Part shown: positions 22,901 to 32,437 of the stretch, in pieces
Layout of the letters: the number at the start of each line of letters is the position of its first letter
Position numbering within the stretch: position 1 is the stretch's first letter
Origin: Chrysoporthe austroafricana
Taxonomy: Eukaryota; Ascomycota; Sordariomycetes; Diaporthales; Cryphonectriaceae
DNA: 64,000 nt
Direction of reading: 5' to 3'
Assembly (NCBI GenBank): GCA_001051155.2
Contig: JYIP02000003.1
Span: forward strand, 1,426,001 to 1,490,000
Notes under the pieces: model-generated
The model's database searches: none
What the model saw: only the letters and a program-made list of their open reading frames with translations
What the model was told of the DNA's origin: nothing
Program-made: the position numbers and the translations under genes

Positions 22901-25900
22901 CGAACAATGCGAATATGAACGCCTGCCATATTCATGTTATGTACGAATTTACGAGCCCGAACGGCGCTCCCGTGGACCTGGCGCGGGTGGTTTCTGCCTG
23001 GGATCAAGTTGTTGCTCATCACTCCGCATTAAGGACAGTGTTCATCGAAAGTGTCTCGGAGGAAGGCCTGTTCAATGCTGTTGTCTTGAAGCGATGGGCC
23101 CCAAATATGCTGTTCCTGGATGCGACGCCCAGTGAAGATCCGATCGACACGCTGAACAACCTTCCACCACTCACAGCTTATCCTGCAGCGAAGAGCGTGC
23201 CCAGACACAGGCTGACGGTCTGCCACTCTCCAATGAAGACAGTTGTCAAACTGGACGTGTCAGCTGCGCTGTGCGACATGATGAGTGTCAACGGGATGAT
23301 TGCGGATCTGAGGAGGGGATATGCCACAGGCAGGGCAATTCCAGTTACCAGTAGCGAGGCAGCGGTCTTCTCTTACTCTGGATACGTGGACATCATGCGC
23401 GGCCTCGACCGAGATAGAAGTATCGCCTGGTGGAAGGAGACGCTGGCAGGCATCACTCAGCCGTGCCTCTTCCCAAGACTGGACTTCTACTATGGCGGCG
23501 ATGACAAGGATCCGAGCAGGCCGAAGCGATACGACAATGTTCATACCGAGATTGCTGAGGTGGTTTCCCACAAGGTTGCAGAATTCTGCCGAGTACAGAA
23601 AACTACCACGGGCACAATACTGAGGCTAGCTTGGGGACTGGTGTTGCGCGCTGTCACGGGGAGCAGCGAGGTGTGCTTCGGGTACAGAGCCCCTGGACGG
23701 TCCGCGACGCTGGAGGGTATGAGATCTGCCGTTGGGTGTTTTGCGAACACAATCCCCGTGTCCTTCGACTTGTCCCCGTTCAAACCCCTGGCCATCCTGC
23801 TGAGGCAAATCGAGGACGGTTACAATGCCGCTCTACCACATCAGCATATCACCATGGCAGAAATCAGACATGCCCTGTGTGATGGCAAGAAGGGAGCTGG
23901 TGTCGATGTCCAGCTCTTCAACACGTGTTTTGCCTTCACCGAGGAACCAGCTGACCTGAACAGCCGCTTCACACAACCTACAACCTTGGAATTGCGGAAC
24001 GTGATGAACCACGAAACTACCGACTACGACCTCACTATAAACACGCGTTTTAGCAACGTCACAGGCCGACTAGTTGTTGACATTGGCCACTCGATCCTCT
24101 CGGAGACACAAGCTCAGAACATTACGAACACATTTGCCCGTGCCGTCACCGCCATCCTCCAGTGTGCTTCACCTGCGGCGCACATAGGTTCCCTCGATCT
24201 ATTCTCCGATCGCGACTACGCTCAGATTGTGGAATGGACTAATCCTGTCGACAGGGAGACACAGCAGCAGAGGTCTTTGCTGCACGAGCTTGTTTTCGCT
24301 CAGAGCATCTCACGTCCCGAATCTAAGGCTGTTTGCGCGCATGATGGCGACCTCACGTATCTGCAGATCGAGGTTCTCTCGCATCGACTGGCGCACGTTC
24401 TTCTCGAAGCGGGTGTCGTGCCTAACGGGAGCTCGAAGGCTGCAGTGCCAGTCATCCTCGACAAGTCCAAATGGGCACCGCTTGCTCTCCTCGCGATCCT
24501 CAAGGCTGGCGCCGCTTTCGTCCCGGTCGACGCAGATGAGATGGGCTTTGTTGCCAAGATTGCCGAACACCTTGGGCCAGCAAGCAAGGTCGCCATCGCG
24601 TGTGCGACTGCCGCCGAGGCTCTGGAACATGCCACTACTCCAGTTCCCTTGTTTGACCGTGTAATTTGTCTCGATGATGCACTCATGAAACGTCTCGAGC
24701 GCGAGGGGCCTCTTCCTGGACAGCTGTTGCCGCCAAGCAAGCCCGAAGACGTAGCCTGCGTCTTCTTCACGCCTACTTCGTCGCGATCTGTCCGTGGTAT
24801 CAGCTTCACGCATGCGTCATTGTCGACTTGTTTCCTCGCGCAAGGACCAGCGTGTGGGATTAACAACACTACTCGCGTGCTGCAGCTGTCTAGCTTCAAT
24901 GTCGATGTCGCCCTCTCTGAAGTGTTCACAACTCTCGTCAATGGCGGTGCGATGTGTATTCCGACGTCCAGAGACCGGTACAATGACTACACCGGGTGCG
25001 TGACGCGGTTCAGTGCCAATTGGAGCTACATGACGCCCTTACTTGCGCGGAAATTGAATGTGGAGCTGCTACCTACGTTAAAGACGGTCTGCTTCCGGAC
25101 ACGCGGATTGGATGAGGACACTTACGAGCCATGGAGAGGCCGAAAGAGAGTCGTTATGGCTTACGGCGCGCCGGATGTCTGTCCCCTTGGTGTCTCGTTC
25201 CTCGAGATTCACGGTCCACACCATCTCCGGGCTATCGGCCGACCCATCGCTGGCTCGGCATGGATCGTGTCTGTCGAAGACCACAGGAACCTGATGCCTG
25301 TCGGTGCAGTGGGCGAGATGGTGATTGAAGGTCCTACTCTGGGTAAGACATTCCGAAGGAGCAGTCTCGCTCCAGCAGAGGATGATGGCAAAGATTTGCC
25401 CGATACGCCCACCAGCCCTGGTCACAAGACGCCTTTCGTGCGAGGACACCAGCATCAGAAGAGCATCAGCACCATTGCGACTGAGGATACTGGTCAAGGC
25501 AAGAAGAGATATTATAAGACGGGCCACAGTGTGCGGTACATCGAGGGCGGCCTGATGGAATACGTCTCTTCCAAGCGGGATGATCTTGAGATCAATGGTC
25601 GCGTTGTCAATTTGGCGGAGCTGGAACAGCAGATTCGCCGTGCCCTGGGCCAGGGCGTTGATGTCATGGTGGAAGCGCTGGCGTTCAAGGGTGAACGTGG
25701 ACGACCCCCTACACTGGCAGCGTTCCTTGAGTTGGGTGGTGACGGAACCACTGCGATTCCACACGCCTTGGACCTGGCCAATCTCGGTGATGATATCAAA
25801 CAGCGCGTATATGTTGCAAAGAGACTGGTGAATAACGCATTGTCTGGAGTGGTACCGGACTTCATCATCCCCAAGATTTTCATCCCTGTTCGACACCTCC

Positions 25901-28900
25901 CGACAACATACTCGCTGAAGGTGAATCGACGAAAGCTGCAGAAGGTTATCAAGGGCTTGCCACGCGAGCAGCTGCTTGAGCTTTCGAAATTGGAGAATCC
26001 AGAGCGGGTGCCGGACATCAACGGCTCGAACCCGCTGCCGATGGGCGGACTGGCAGCGAAGATACGTGCTGTCTGGGCGCATGTATTGAACCTTGACGAG
26101 AACGCAATTTCCCTCGCCGACGGCTTCCTCAAGCTTGGTGGTGACGAGATATCTGCTGCAAAGGTGGTCGTTTGGTGCCGGAAAGCCAAGCTCCCTGCGA
26201 ACATCTCTGACCTCATGCGCGACATCTCACTTGGCGAAATTTGTCGCTCCAGCCCTCTTGATGTGCAGCCTAATCAAGCAATCGGCACTACTGAGCAGGA
26301 GGGAGGGATCCTGGACAAAGCGTTAGACAGCGCGATCGAGTCTATACAACAGCAACAGCAGCAGCAGCAGCAGCAGCAACAGGTCACTGCAGCCACCCAG
26401 ACTCTAACCAGCCCCGTTGCACTGATCACGCCGACGCCTCAGGTCATCGACAGGACATTCATCGATGGAATACTTGCGCCGAAGCTTCTCCTGGAGCCTG
26501 AAGTTATCCGTGACGTCGCGGAGGCCACGTCCACACAGGTTCGCTGCATCGAGACCGCCATGCTGACGCAAGGCCAACTGCGATCCTCACCGGCGTCACC
26601 GCATGGACCTGGTCTCGCGGACGTTACCTACTTCGTATTTCACTTCACCGCCGCCAGCTCAACGTCGTCTGTCTCTGCCCGCCGTATCGAGGAGGTCTGC
26701 CGCATCCTGACGTCCATCCATCCCATCCTACGAACTGCTTTTATCGCTCATGTTGAAGGGCAGAACCGTAAGCTTTATCAGGTTGTGCTGAGAAATTACA
26801 AGGCCGACTTCAAGCACATTCCGCGCGTGCAGAGTTGGCGACTTGGTGCAACACTAGAGAAGGAGATCAAGAGAGACCGTGAGACCTTGCTCACTCAATG
26901 CGATTTATTTGCCAGTCCGATTACGCGCTTCATCTTCCTGGACGCAGGCAAGACGTCGACACTAGTCCTCCGACTCTCTAAGGCACAATATGATGACGTC
27001 TCTATCGCACTCCTCGTCAAGGACCTGAGGAAGCTTTACGACGGCGGACAGAATCCGCCGCGCCGTCCCGGTTTCGCCGACTTTGTCCGCGAGGCTGCAC
27101 TTGCTCATGTCGGTGGCGAGGCAGAGCGTTACTGGCGTGGCCTGCTCGATGGCGCGGTTCCGACGCAGGTGGTGCGTCACACCAAGCCGCCGAAGCTGAC
27201 CAGCTCGGTTCGTACGCTCCGCGAATCGGTCTCGGTGAACACAATCGCCATGAGCTCGCTTGGAATTGGCTTCGACACAGTGCTCAAGGCCGCGTGGGGA
27301 ATGGTTCTTGCTACTATCTCGGGCACGCCTGACGTTCTTTTTGGTGAGGTTGTCGAAGGATGTCACTCCCGGATGCAGCAGCACCTTGGCCCCTCGAGTG
27401 TCAATCGTGGTGGCGTGCTTGGCCCTACATCAACAGTCCTGCCGGTGCGCATCTGCTTTTCGGATAACCCGACTAGCCCGCTGCACTTACTGAAGTGTGT
27501 GGCCAGCCAAAGATCCGCGGGCATGCCATACGAGAATCTGGGCATGCTGGATATTGTGGAAAAGTGCACGCCGTGGCCCTACTGGACACGCTTGAGCACC
27601 GTCGTGCAGCATCGGACCGATGCCGAGTTGCTGATGGACGGTAAGGCTAAGAGCTTTAGGCTGGGCGCTGCCTTGTGCAAGGTCAGTGTGATCGAAAGTG
27701 ATGTAATGGACATGCCGGATTTCTTGGTGCGGAGCCTCCTCAAAAATAAGCCGATCGCAGGTGCAGCTGCTTCAAATACGGCGGATAAACAAGCTGCTGA
27801 GACGCAGGCGAGATTGGCTGAAGGCGATGAAGTGTTGGAGGTGTCGGTGTCTTTCTGCGAGCAACGCGTCCCCGCCAATCTTGCACAAGAGGTCCTTCAT
27901 AAGGTTTGTGGTTTCGTGGGTCTGTTGACGGGCGTCAGTATCATGCAATCTATTGTGCCGACCGCGGCGCAGTACTCGGCTCTGGCGAAGCAGATTCCAC
28001 TCGCGAATACTATGTACGGAGGTAACCCAACCGCAGGACCTGCCGGCGTCACTTTCAACAACCCGTTCGGCGGCGGCTCAATTAGAGTGAACTTCGCACA
28101 GCTGGAGGCAAAAATGTCGCCGGACCAGGTCACGACCATTCAGTCAACTATCGAGGACGCTTGGCGTAGCACGCTTGATCCGAGAACCCTAGGTGTCCCA
28201 GAAGAGCACGTCACGTCTGCTGCATTCTATGATCTCTGGGGCTCGCTCATCCCCGCCGCTCAGCTGGCCGATTTCATCACCGATGCGATTCCGATGCGAC
28301 TGATCGGCGATCTCTCCACGAACCTCTTCAGCAACAACCTTGATGGCTTCTCGATCACGATGGAAGAGATCGTCGACAACCCGACCATGCTTGATCAGTT
28401 CCAGCTGATTGTCCGGAAGGCATTTGGTGGCGAAGGACGTGACAGACCCGGAGCCATCAAGACCAGGAGTAACAGCCTGGCGAATTCTGTGAGAAAGAGC
28501 AGCAGTCTCACCAATATGGCTGGCTCGATTCGCAGCAGTAGCCCAACTAATTTGGGCGGCGTCAACCGCGCGGGCACCATCTCCATACACGGCCCGTCGA
28601 AGTTAGGCCACAACAGGACGAGAAGTGACTCAACAGGAAATACAGGCGGATCGTCAAATGGTGACTCGCCTGCGATGGGCTCGGTGCCTGTCTTCCCTGC
28701 GCATCCTGCGGTTGCGCCACCGATCAATCATCATCCCGCACAGGCGTCAATGCGATCGCCTCCGCCTCGACACACTCGCAAAGGCAGTGATGCAAGCAAT
28801 GCTACCCACCACAGCATCACTACCGCGACGACAGCTGTTACTGCACTTGACAGTGCAGGCTTAGCGCCAGCAAGCATCATGAACACACCTCCCACGAGCG

Positions 28901-30390
28901 TCGGTAGTCCAGATCCGAGCGAGTTACCCGGCTCTGCAATCCATGGCCTCAAGCGTTCAAATAGCATCCGCCGAACTGAGGCGGGCCCGGAGTCGCCTGT
29001 CCTGGGCAATGTGAATCTCGCTACTAGCCCTCCTGTGGTGCAGACCGGGTTCGTCGCGGCTCGGAAGAAGTCCAACTTTGGCTTTGGGAGCAGCTTGCGA
29101 CGCATGGCCAGTAATGCTCTCAGACCTGGACTGCAGAACCACGGCCACAGTCACAGTTTCAGCGCTTCGAGCGGCCTGAAATCGGTTACCTCGTTGAACT
29201 CGTCGCTGAAGCCGCCTAAATCTTCCGGCTCAGACAGGGCCAGCCACAAAGACAAGGAGGTCGCGGCACCGCTCTCGCCTTGGGTGAGGGTGCAAAGTAT
29301 GGCCCCTCAGCTACCGCCTTTGTCACCGTTTACACCTGTCACGGACGATACATTCAGCCTGAATGGAAGCGTCAACACATCATCCGATGGCCAGAGGACT
29401 GGTGCATCGCCTGATCCCTCGCAGGACAGGACCAGCCGGAGTACGTCACCAGACTTGGTTCTGCAGCACACCGATGACGGAAAGGCTGGTCTGAGCGTGA
29501 GAGCTGACGAGGCCGCACAGCCGGCAAGAATCTCCGGGACTTTGGTAATGGATGAGCACGGCGAGCTGTCGCGGGCGGTGTCGTGCGAATCCCTGAAGGG
29601 AGGCGCCAGCGCCTCGCAAGGCGAGAGCACGGAGGTGTCCACTGAAGACGACGAGGAGGACGAAGACGATGAAGATACGCTCCGTGCCGAGCAAGCGCAG
29701 AAGCTCCTCGCCAGCGCGAACATTCAGGCACAGGATGGCCGAAGCAGCCCCGACCCGCAGAAGGCCACCAGACGAGCTCCAAAGCCAGAAGATCTCCCGA
29801 GCCCCAGCGCGGTTACGGAGACGTTCTACATGGAGGACGACGAGGGCTCCGAGGAGGAAGATGGCAGTCAGGCGCAGTATGACTCGTACGAGGAGTTCGA
29901 GAGCGCGCCTGCAACCCCGAAGCAGGGAGGCTCGAGGCCTACGACCACGTTGGGCTCGCCAGAAGCACAGACTCCGCCGCCTCAGAAAAAGGCCTCGGGG
30001 ACCCCTGGGTCCCCGAAACCGCAACAGTCGCCGCGGTACAGCGTCTTCCCGCGGGCCTCGCCCCAGCCCTCACCGCAATCCGCACGCACCTCCACGTCCA
30101 TATCGAAGCAGGCCGCGCCGGCACCACCAGCAGCCCAGCCGAGCGCGGCGCCCACCAGCGCGGACGCCCAGGACTTCGCGACCCTCGAGGCCGCCGAGAT
30201 GGATGATGTCGTCTCCCCGCTCACGCCAGTGGAGCGTGCGATGCTGTACAAGCAGCAAGGCTTCGGCCGCGCCCAGGGCAGGCTCCCCGCGGCCAGCAGG
30301 GTGGCGATGAACGTGAGCCCGATGACGCCGGGTTCGTACTTGCCACAGCAGCAGCACGGGCCGACGATGGGCGGCTTCCACGCTATCTGA
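19960..30390 (+). CDS. Giant degenerate nonribosomal peptide synthetase-like protein (pseudo-NRPS)
   Basis: One intronless frame of 3476 residues from the first in-frame ATG. Order: disordered acidic N-terminus (1-200); remnant of an adenylation C-subdomain ending IDRRKLRTW (about 230-325); carrier T1 with LGGDE, Glu379 in place of Ser; epimerization-like domain keeping HHLVVDVASW (580-589) and SETVGWFT; condensation domain where HHxxxDG reads SAALCDM (1101-1107); adenylation domain with TPTSSRSVRG (1604-1613) in place of TSGSTGxPKG, YGAPD (1735) and His1856 in place of Asp in the TGD motif; carrier T2 with LGGDE, Glu2063; poly-Gln; condensation domain with SKAQYDD (2340-2346), Lys in place of His; third carrier with LWGSLI, Leu2763 in place of Ser; then a Ser/Pro-rich tail (about 2820-3476). 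No carrier can be primed, so it cannot be a normal synthetase. The long open frame argues against simple decay. Role unknown. Confidence 0.9.
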   Translation: MAKDFTTAERSSTPKLVTNLDSATAGTDGQQENDRPSTIEDRIVNSYASCLSIPPDRLRESLSADRDENQSSAGSNSSDTPLAKIERLTIQTKVLAGSRTLADVETKVVPPSAHSMAAEVVDMDTYETESDVTEGDRDGHAAEEDDGSSSEDDVDMRSASIMIAPEKIHRASRMDSIRLRAGNQDFDKHVRMPSLDDPPPPMPTNSFEKPGEVELFLVSERAVSKVVILKPRAGVFEEKLVACLTLTSIPPSGTDLSKVDLISPAQMFFAGTQIATLKQNLKDTKLVDDKAIPEVWIPLDNMPTVPETDNIDRRKLRTWVQNANPDIYERVTSIATDQTLQQPANEMEREVQKLVARVLHVPQEQVSMNFTFGSLGGDEATAMALVTNARVESIFLESHEILHHNNTLAHLASLATQRGGLAHKWTAEQESKAIEGETSPTSTYFDLSPMQKLYFNTKMGGNLSLRDSGDGNYRFNSSLLFRVAKGYSVHDISAATDAVVGHHAMLRARFVNVQGEWMQRILPKVDGSYSFMHYTISTNQQVESVVQNTQASINVEEGPVFTVAHLQTTDGHQMIYVAAHHLVVDVASWRLIIQDMDELLQHGSLSSQRAMPFQKWAELQKLDAQMPSGGLPFEICPGDLDYWGLLDAPNTYADANEASFSLHEELTSILETTCNQVLRTDSIDIYIAALLLSFAQTFAERRIPDVWNQEHGRDLWNNEIDISETVGWFTSLCPLNQQISGSSDFIDVLRRLKDTRRAIPHRGAHYFASKFYSNNDRNADLDSARPPSPNPLQIATRDWPIEILFSYAGNIQNIGRENGVLEQIALPGRTLDSRISDIGPAVGRIALFEVNTTIDQGSAKIKFLYNRHSKHLDLIKSWISNYEHLLLEAIGRLRYAEPELTLADIPQLWATGVTYEGLATLNRTVVTELGLSGVNEIEAVYPVTPVQQSILVSQAKSLQFPAGCGRRHGDDNGNQYMTQPTNNANMNACHIHVMYEFTSPNGAPVDLARVVSAWDQVVAHHSALRTVFIESVSEEGLFNAVVLKRWAPNMLFLDATPSEDPIDTLNNLPPLTAYPAAKSVPRHRLTVCHSPMKTVVKLDVSAALCDMMSVNGMIADLRRGYATGRAIPVTSSEAAVFSYSGYVDIMRGLDRDRSIAWWKETLAGITQPCLFPRLDFYYGGDDKDPSRPKRYDNVHTEIAEVVSHKVAEFCRVQKTTTGTILRLAWGLVLRAVTGSSEVCFGYRAPGRSATLEGMRSAVGCFANTIPVSFDLSPFKPLAILLRQIEDGYNAALPHQHITMAEIRHALCDGKKGAGVDVQLFNTCFAFTEEPADLNSRFTQPTTLELRNVMNHETTDYDLTINTRFSNVTGRLVVDIGHSILSETQAQNITNTFARAVTAILQCASPAAHIGSLDLFSDRDYAQIVEWTNPVDRETQQQRSLLHELVFAQSISRPESKAVCAHDGDLTYLQIEVLSHRLAHVLLEAGVVPNGSSKAAVPVILDKSKWAPLALLAILKAGAAFVPVDADEMGFVAKIAEHLGPASKVAIACATAAEALEHATTPVPLFDRVICLDDALMKRLEREGPLPGQLLPPSKPEDVACVFFTPTSSRSVRGISFTHASLSTCFLAQGPACGINNTTRVLQLSSFNVDVALSEVFTTLVNGGAMCIPTSRDRYNDYTGCVTRFSANWSYMTPLLARKLNVELLPTLKTVCFRTRGLDEDTYEPWRGRKRVVMAYGAPDVCPLGVSFLEIHGPHHLRAIGRPIAGSAWIVSVEDHRNLMPVGAVGEMVIEGPTLGKTFRRSSLAPAEDDGKDLPDTPTSPGHKTPFVRGHQHQKSISTIATEDTGQGKKRYYKTGHSVRYIEGGLMEYVSSKRDDLEINGRVVNLAELEQQIRRALGQGVDVMVEALAFKGERGRPPTLAAFLELGGDGTTAIPHALDLANLGDDIKQRVYVAKRLVNNALSGVVPDFIIPKIFIPVRHLPTTYSLKVNRRKLQKVIKGLPREQLLELSKLENPERVPDINGSNPLPMGGLAAKIRAVWAHVLNLDENAISLADGFLKLGGDEISAAKVVVWCRKAKLPANISDLMRDISLGEICRSSPLDVQPNQAIGTTEQEGGILDKALDSAIESIQQQQQQQQQQQQVTAATQTLTSPVALITPTPQVIDRTFIDGILAPKLLLEPEVIRDVAEATSTQVRCIETAMLTQGQLRSSPASPHGPGLADVTYFVFHFTAASSTSSVSARRIEEVCRILTSIHPILRTAFIAHVEGQNRKLYQVVLRNYKADFKHIPRVQSWRLGATLEKEIKRDRETLLTQCDLFASPITRFIFLDAGKTSTLVLRLSKAQYDDVSIALLVKDLRKLYDGGQNPPRRPGFADFVREAALAHVGGEAERYWRGLLDGAVPTQVVRHTKPPKLTSSVRTLRESVSVNTIAMSSLGIGFDTVLKAAWGMVLATISGTPDVLFGEVVEGCHSRMQQHLGPSSVNRGGVLGPTSTVLPVRICFSDNPTSPLHLLKCVASQRSAGMPYENLGMLDIVEKCTPWPYWTRLSTVVQHRTDAELLMDGKAKSFRLGAALCKVSVIESDVMDMPDFLVRSLLKNKPIAGAAASNTADKQAAETQARLAEGDEVLEVSVSFCEQRVPANLAQEVLHKVCGFVGLLTGVSIMQSIVPTAAQYSALAKQIPLANTMYGGNPTAGPAGVTFNNPFGGGSIRVNFAQLEAKMSPDQVTTIQSTIEDAWRSTLDPRTLGVPEEHVTSAAFYDLWGSLIPAAQLADFITDAIPMRLIGDLSTNLFSNNLDGFSITMEEIVDNPTMLDQFQLIVRKAFGGEGRDRPGAIKTRSNSLANSVRKSSSLTNMAGSIRSSSPTNLGGVNRAGTISIHGPSKLGHNRTRSDSTGNTGGSSNGDSPAMGSVPVFPAHPAVAPPINHHPAQASMRSPPPRHTRKGSDASNATHHSITTATTAVTALDSAGLAPASIMNTPPTSVGSPDPSELPGSAIHGLKRSNSIRRTEAGPESPVLGNVNLATSPPVVQTGFVAARKKSNFGFGSSLRRMASNALRPGLQNHGHSHSFSASSGLKSVTSLNSSLKPPKSSGSDRASHKDKEVAAPLSPWVRVQSMAPQLPPLSPFTPVTDDTFSLNGSVNTSSDGQRTGASPDPSQDRTSRSTSPDLVLQHTDDGKAGLSVRADEAAQPARISGTLVMDEHGELSRAVSCESLKGGASASQGESTEVSTEDDEEDEDDEDTLRAEQAQKLLASANIQAQDGRSSPDPQKATRRAPKPEDLPSPSAVTETFYMEDDEGSEEEDGSQAQYDSYEEFESAPATPKQGGSRPTTTLGSPEAQTPPPQKKASGTPGSPKPQQSPRYSVFPRASPQPSPQSARTSTSISKQAAPAPPAAQPSAAPTSADAQDFATLEAAEMDDVVSPLTPVERAMLYKQQGFGRAQGRLPAASRVAMNVSPMTPGSYLPQQQHGPTMGGFHAI
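26347..26382 (+). repeat. CAG/CAA microsatellite encoding 12 glutamines
   Basis: Twelve CAR codons in a row (residues 2130-2141) in the linker between the second carrier domain and the last condensation-like domain of the NRPS-like protein. Likely length-variable between strains. Confidence 0.9.
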
Positions 30391-31211
30391 TCTTATTGTT
30401 TTTTCTTCTGTTTTTAATCTCTTCTTTTGAGAGGTCCTGTCGATTATACCATTTGCATTTCCCGGCGTTTGTCTTGCGGAAAAGGCTGCTTTGTTTGGGT
30501 AATGGAAGATGCAGATTGGAACGGTCTACGGGTTCAGCCACTTTACGCCGAAAATGTTGTCAAGACTTCATGTTATCTGGATTGCATCGCAGTGTCTTAC
30601 GCATTGATCGTCAAGTAATATCATGTGGGAATATATATGTACAATCCGAGAGCATATGCATGTTGTCTTCAAGTACCTCTTGAATCTCGTGGGAATGATC
30701 TAAGATCTAGTCCTGCTGTATGGGTCTATGTATATGTTCTGTGAAGAAACCAACATGTGCCGTTGACGCGTATATCAAATCTCATTGGGATGATGGCCGT
30801 CAGCTTCACCTCGGCCAATGCAACCGCGCCCCAGCGAGCTCTTTCATTGGACGCGGCTCTGAGGGGAAGACCACCCTCAAAGGACGTCCACCGGTCAATA
30901 TTACGCAGCTCGCACCGGCACTAGCATCTCACAACGACGTTAGTTGCAGTTCCGGAATGGTAGCCGTGAGGCCTATTCTCCGTGGTCATCATCGCCTGGG
31001 CGCAACGAAGACCACCGCCGCGCCCTTCGCTGGCGTGGCTCGCCGCGTGGGCCTCGGCGCCTTTCGCCAGCGCGAAGGGTGAGCCCACAGCCCACGACCC
31101 TGCCCCCGGCTCGCCGACGAGAGCGATCGCCGGTTGGGGGCGGGACGGCTCATCTGGGTAGCTATCTCGCGACGATAGTTGTCTCTGCGCACTCCTTCCC
31201 GCCCTGCGCCC
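30391..31211. other. Intergenic, convergent 3' ends
   Basis: An 821-base gap between the NRPS-like gene (+) and the GDSL hydrolase (-). The first 150 bases are T-rich, as expected for a 3' UTR. No supported gene. Confidence 0.5.
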
Positions 31212-32437
31212 TCACCTCCTGTCGAAACTGTCTCTTGCCGTGGGCAGACGCTCATACTTGGTCTCCGCAGAGCCCCTGCGCCTCAGCCACCGCGGCCGAA
31301 GAGCGACCACGACGAGCAGGCACAGGAACGAGATACCCATGAAGATACCGACGGGCGGCGAGGTGAGCGTGGCGACGGGGCCGAGACCGAAGGCCGACGG
31401 GGCGGCGAACCCAGGAATACCGCTCAGGGCGGGGACCTGGAGCGGTCCGGCGCCGAAGAGGAACTGCTCGTGGAGCACCTTTGTGTACGCACGGGCGATC
31501 TGGAAGTCGCCGAGGGAGTTGGGGTGTAGGCCGTCTGCCCCAGCGGGACAGGAATCGACATGGCCTGGGACGGTGATCAGCTTCTTCTTCTCCTTCTTGT
31601 TCCTCTCCGCCCTCTCGGGAGCCCTGGGTGTCTCTCGCCCGGGGAGAAGGTGGCAAGCTTACAGTCATAGTCCTCGCTGACCTTCACCATGGCCACGGGG
31701 CTCTCGGGCGTGGACAACTCGCGGACCTTGATGGCCAGCATAGCGTTGTACTCGTCGGTGGTGCCGGGGATGTCCTCGCGGCCGGTGACCAGCAGGCGGT
31801 GGCTCACGTCGGCGATGAAGATCTTCACGTCGCGGCGGCCGAGGCGGGCCATGAAGACCAGCTTCTGCATGCTCTCGAGCAGGTCGGCGGCGCCGTGGGT
31901 CCACCAGGCGAAGTCGTTGAAGCCGAGGTGCAGGACGACGAGGTCGGGCCGGTAGGCCTCGACCTGCTCCTGCAGCGCGTCGACGACGAGCCAGGCGGGG
32001 CGGCCGTAGACGGCGAAGTGGCGGCTGCCGCCGCCGGGGGAGAAGAGGGCGTCGACGCCGGGGGCGTAGGTGCCCCAGGTGGCGAGGGTGGCCGCGTCGA
32101 GGTTCGCGGCGCCGACGGCGCTGGGCAGGGTGCCGTTGTAGGGGCCGACGTACTCGAGGGCGGGGGCGAGGGGCCCGGACGGCGACGACGGCGAGGCGCG
32201 CTGGTTGTCGCGGAACCACTCCCAGAGCCGGTACCGCCAGGTGAAGTCGCCCTCGGCGCCCTGGGTGATGGAGTCGCCGCAGACGAGGACCCTGATGGTG
32301 TTCTGGGGAGGGAGCGCGCCGGCGGTGGCGCTGGTGACGCCGGCGGTGGAGTCGCCGGGGACGGCGCCGGGCACGATCAGCTGGGCCGCCGCGAGGGGCG
32401 CGAGGAGGACGGCGAGGAGGGCTATTATGGGTGGCAT
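31212..32437 (-). CDS. GDSL/SGNH-type esterase with C-terminal membrane anchor
   Basis: Exons 32437-31663 and 31564-31212 on the minus strand (98-nt intron, GTAAGC...CCCAG) give 375 residues. The start is chosen at the Met beginning MPPIIALLAVLLAPLAAAQ, a clean signal peptide; a Met 15 codons upstream is less likely. Family blocks are all present: block I VLVCGDSITQG (nucleophile Ser), block III LGFNDF (Asn), and block V DGLHPN (Asp and His), which is only restored by splicing. After the catalytic domain comes a hydrophobic segment, GIFMGISFLCLLVVVAL, followed by a basic RPRWLRRR stop-transfer tail. This predicts a type I membrane protein at the cell surface or in the secretory pathway. Secreted fungal relatives act on acetylated or acylated carbohydrates, but the substrate here is unknown. 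Confidence 0.88.
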
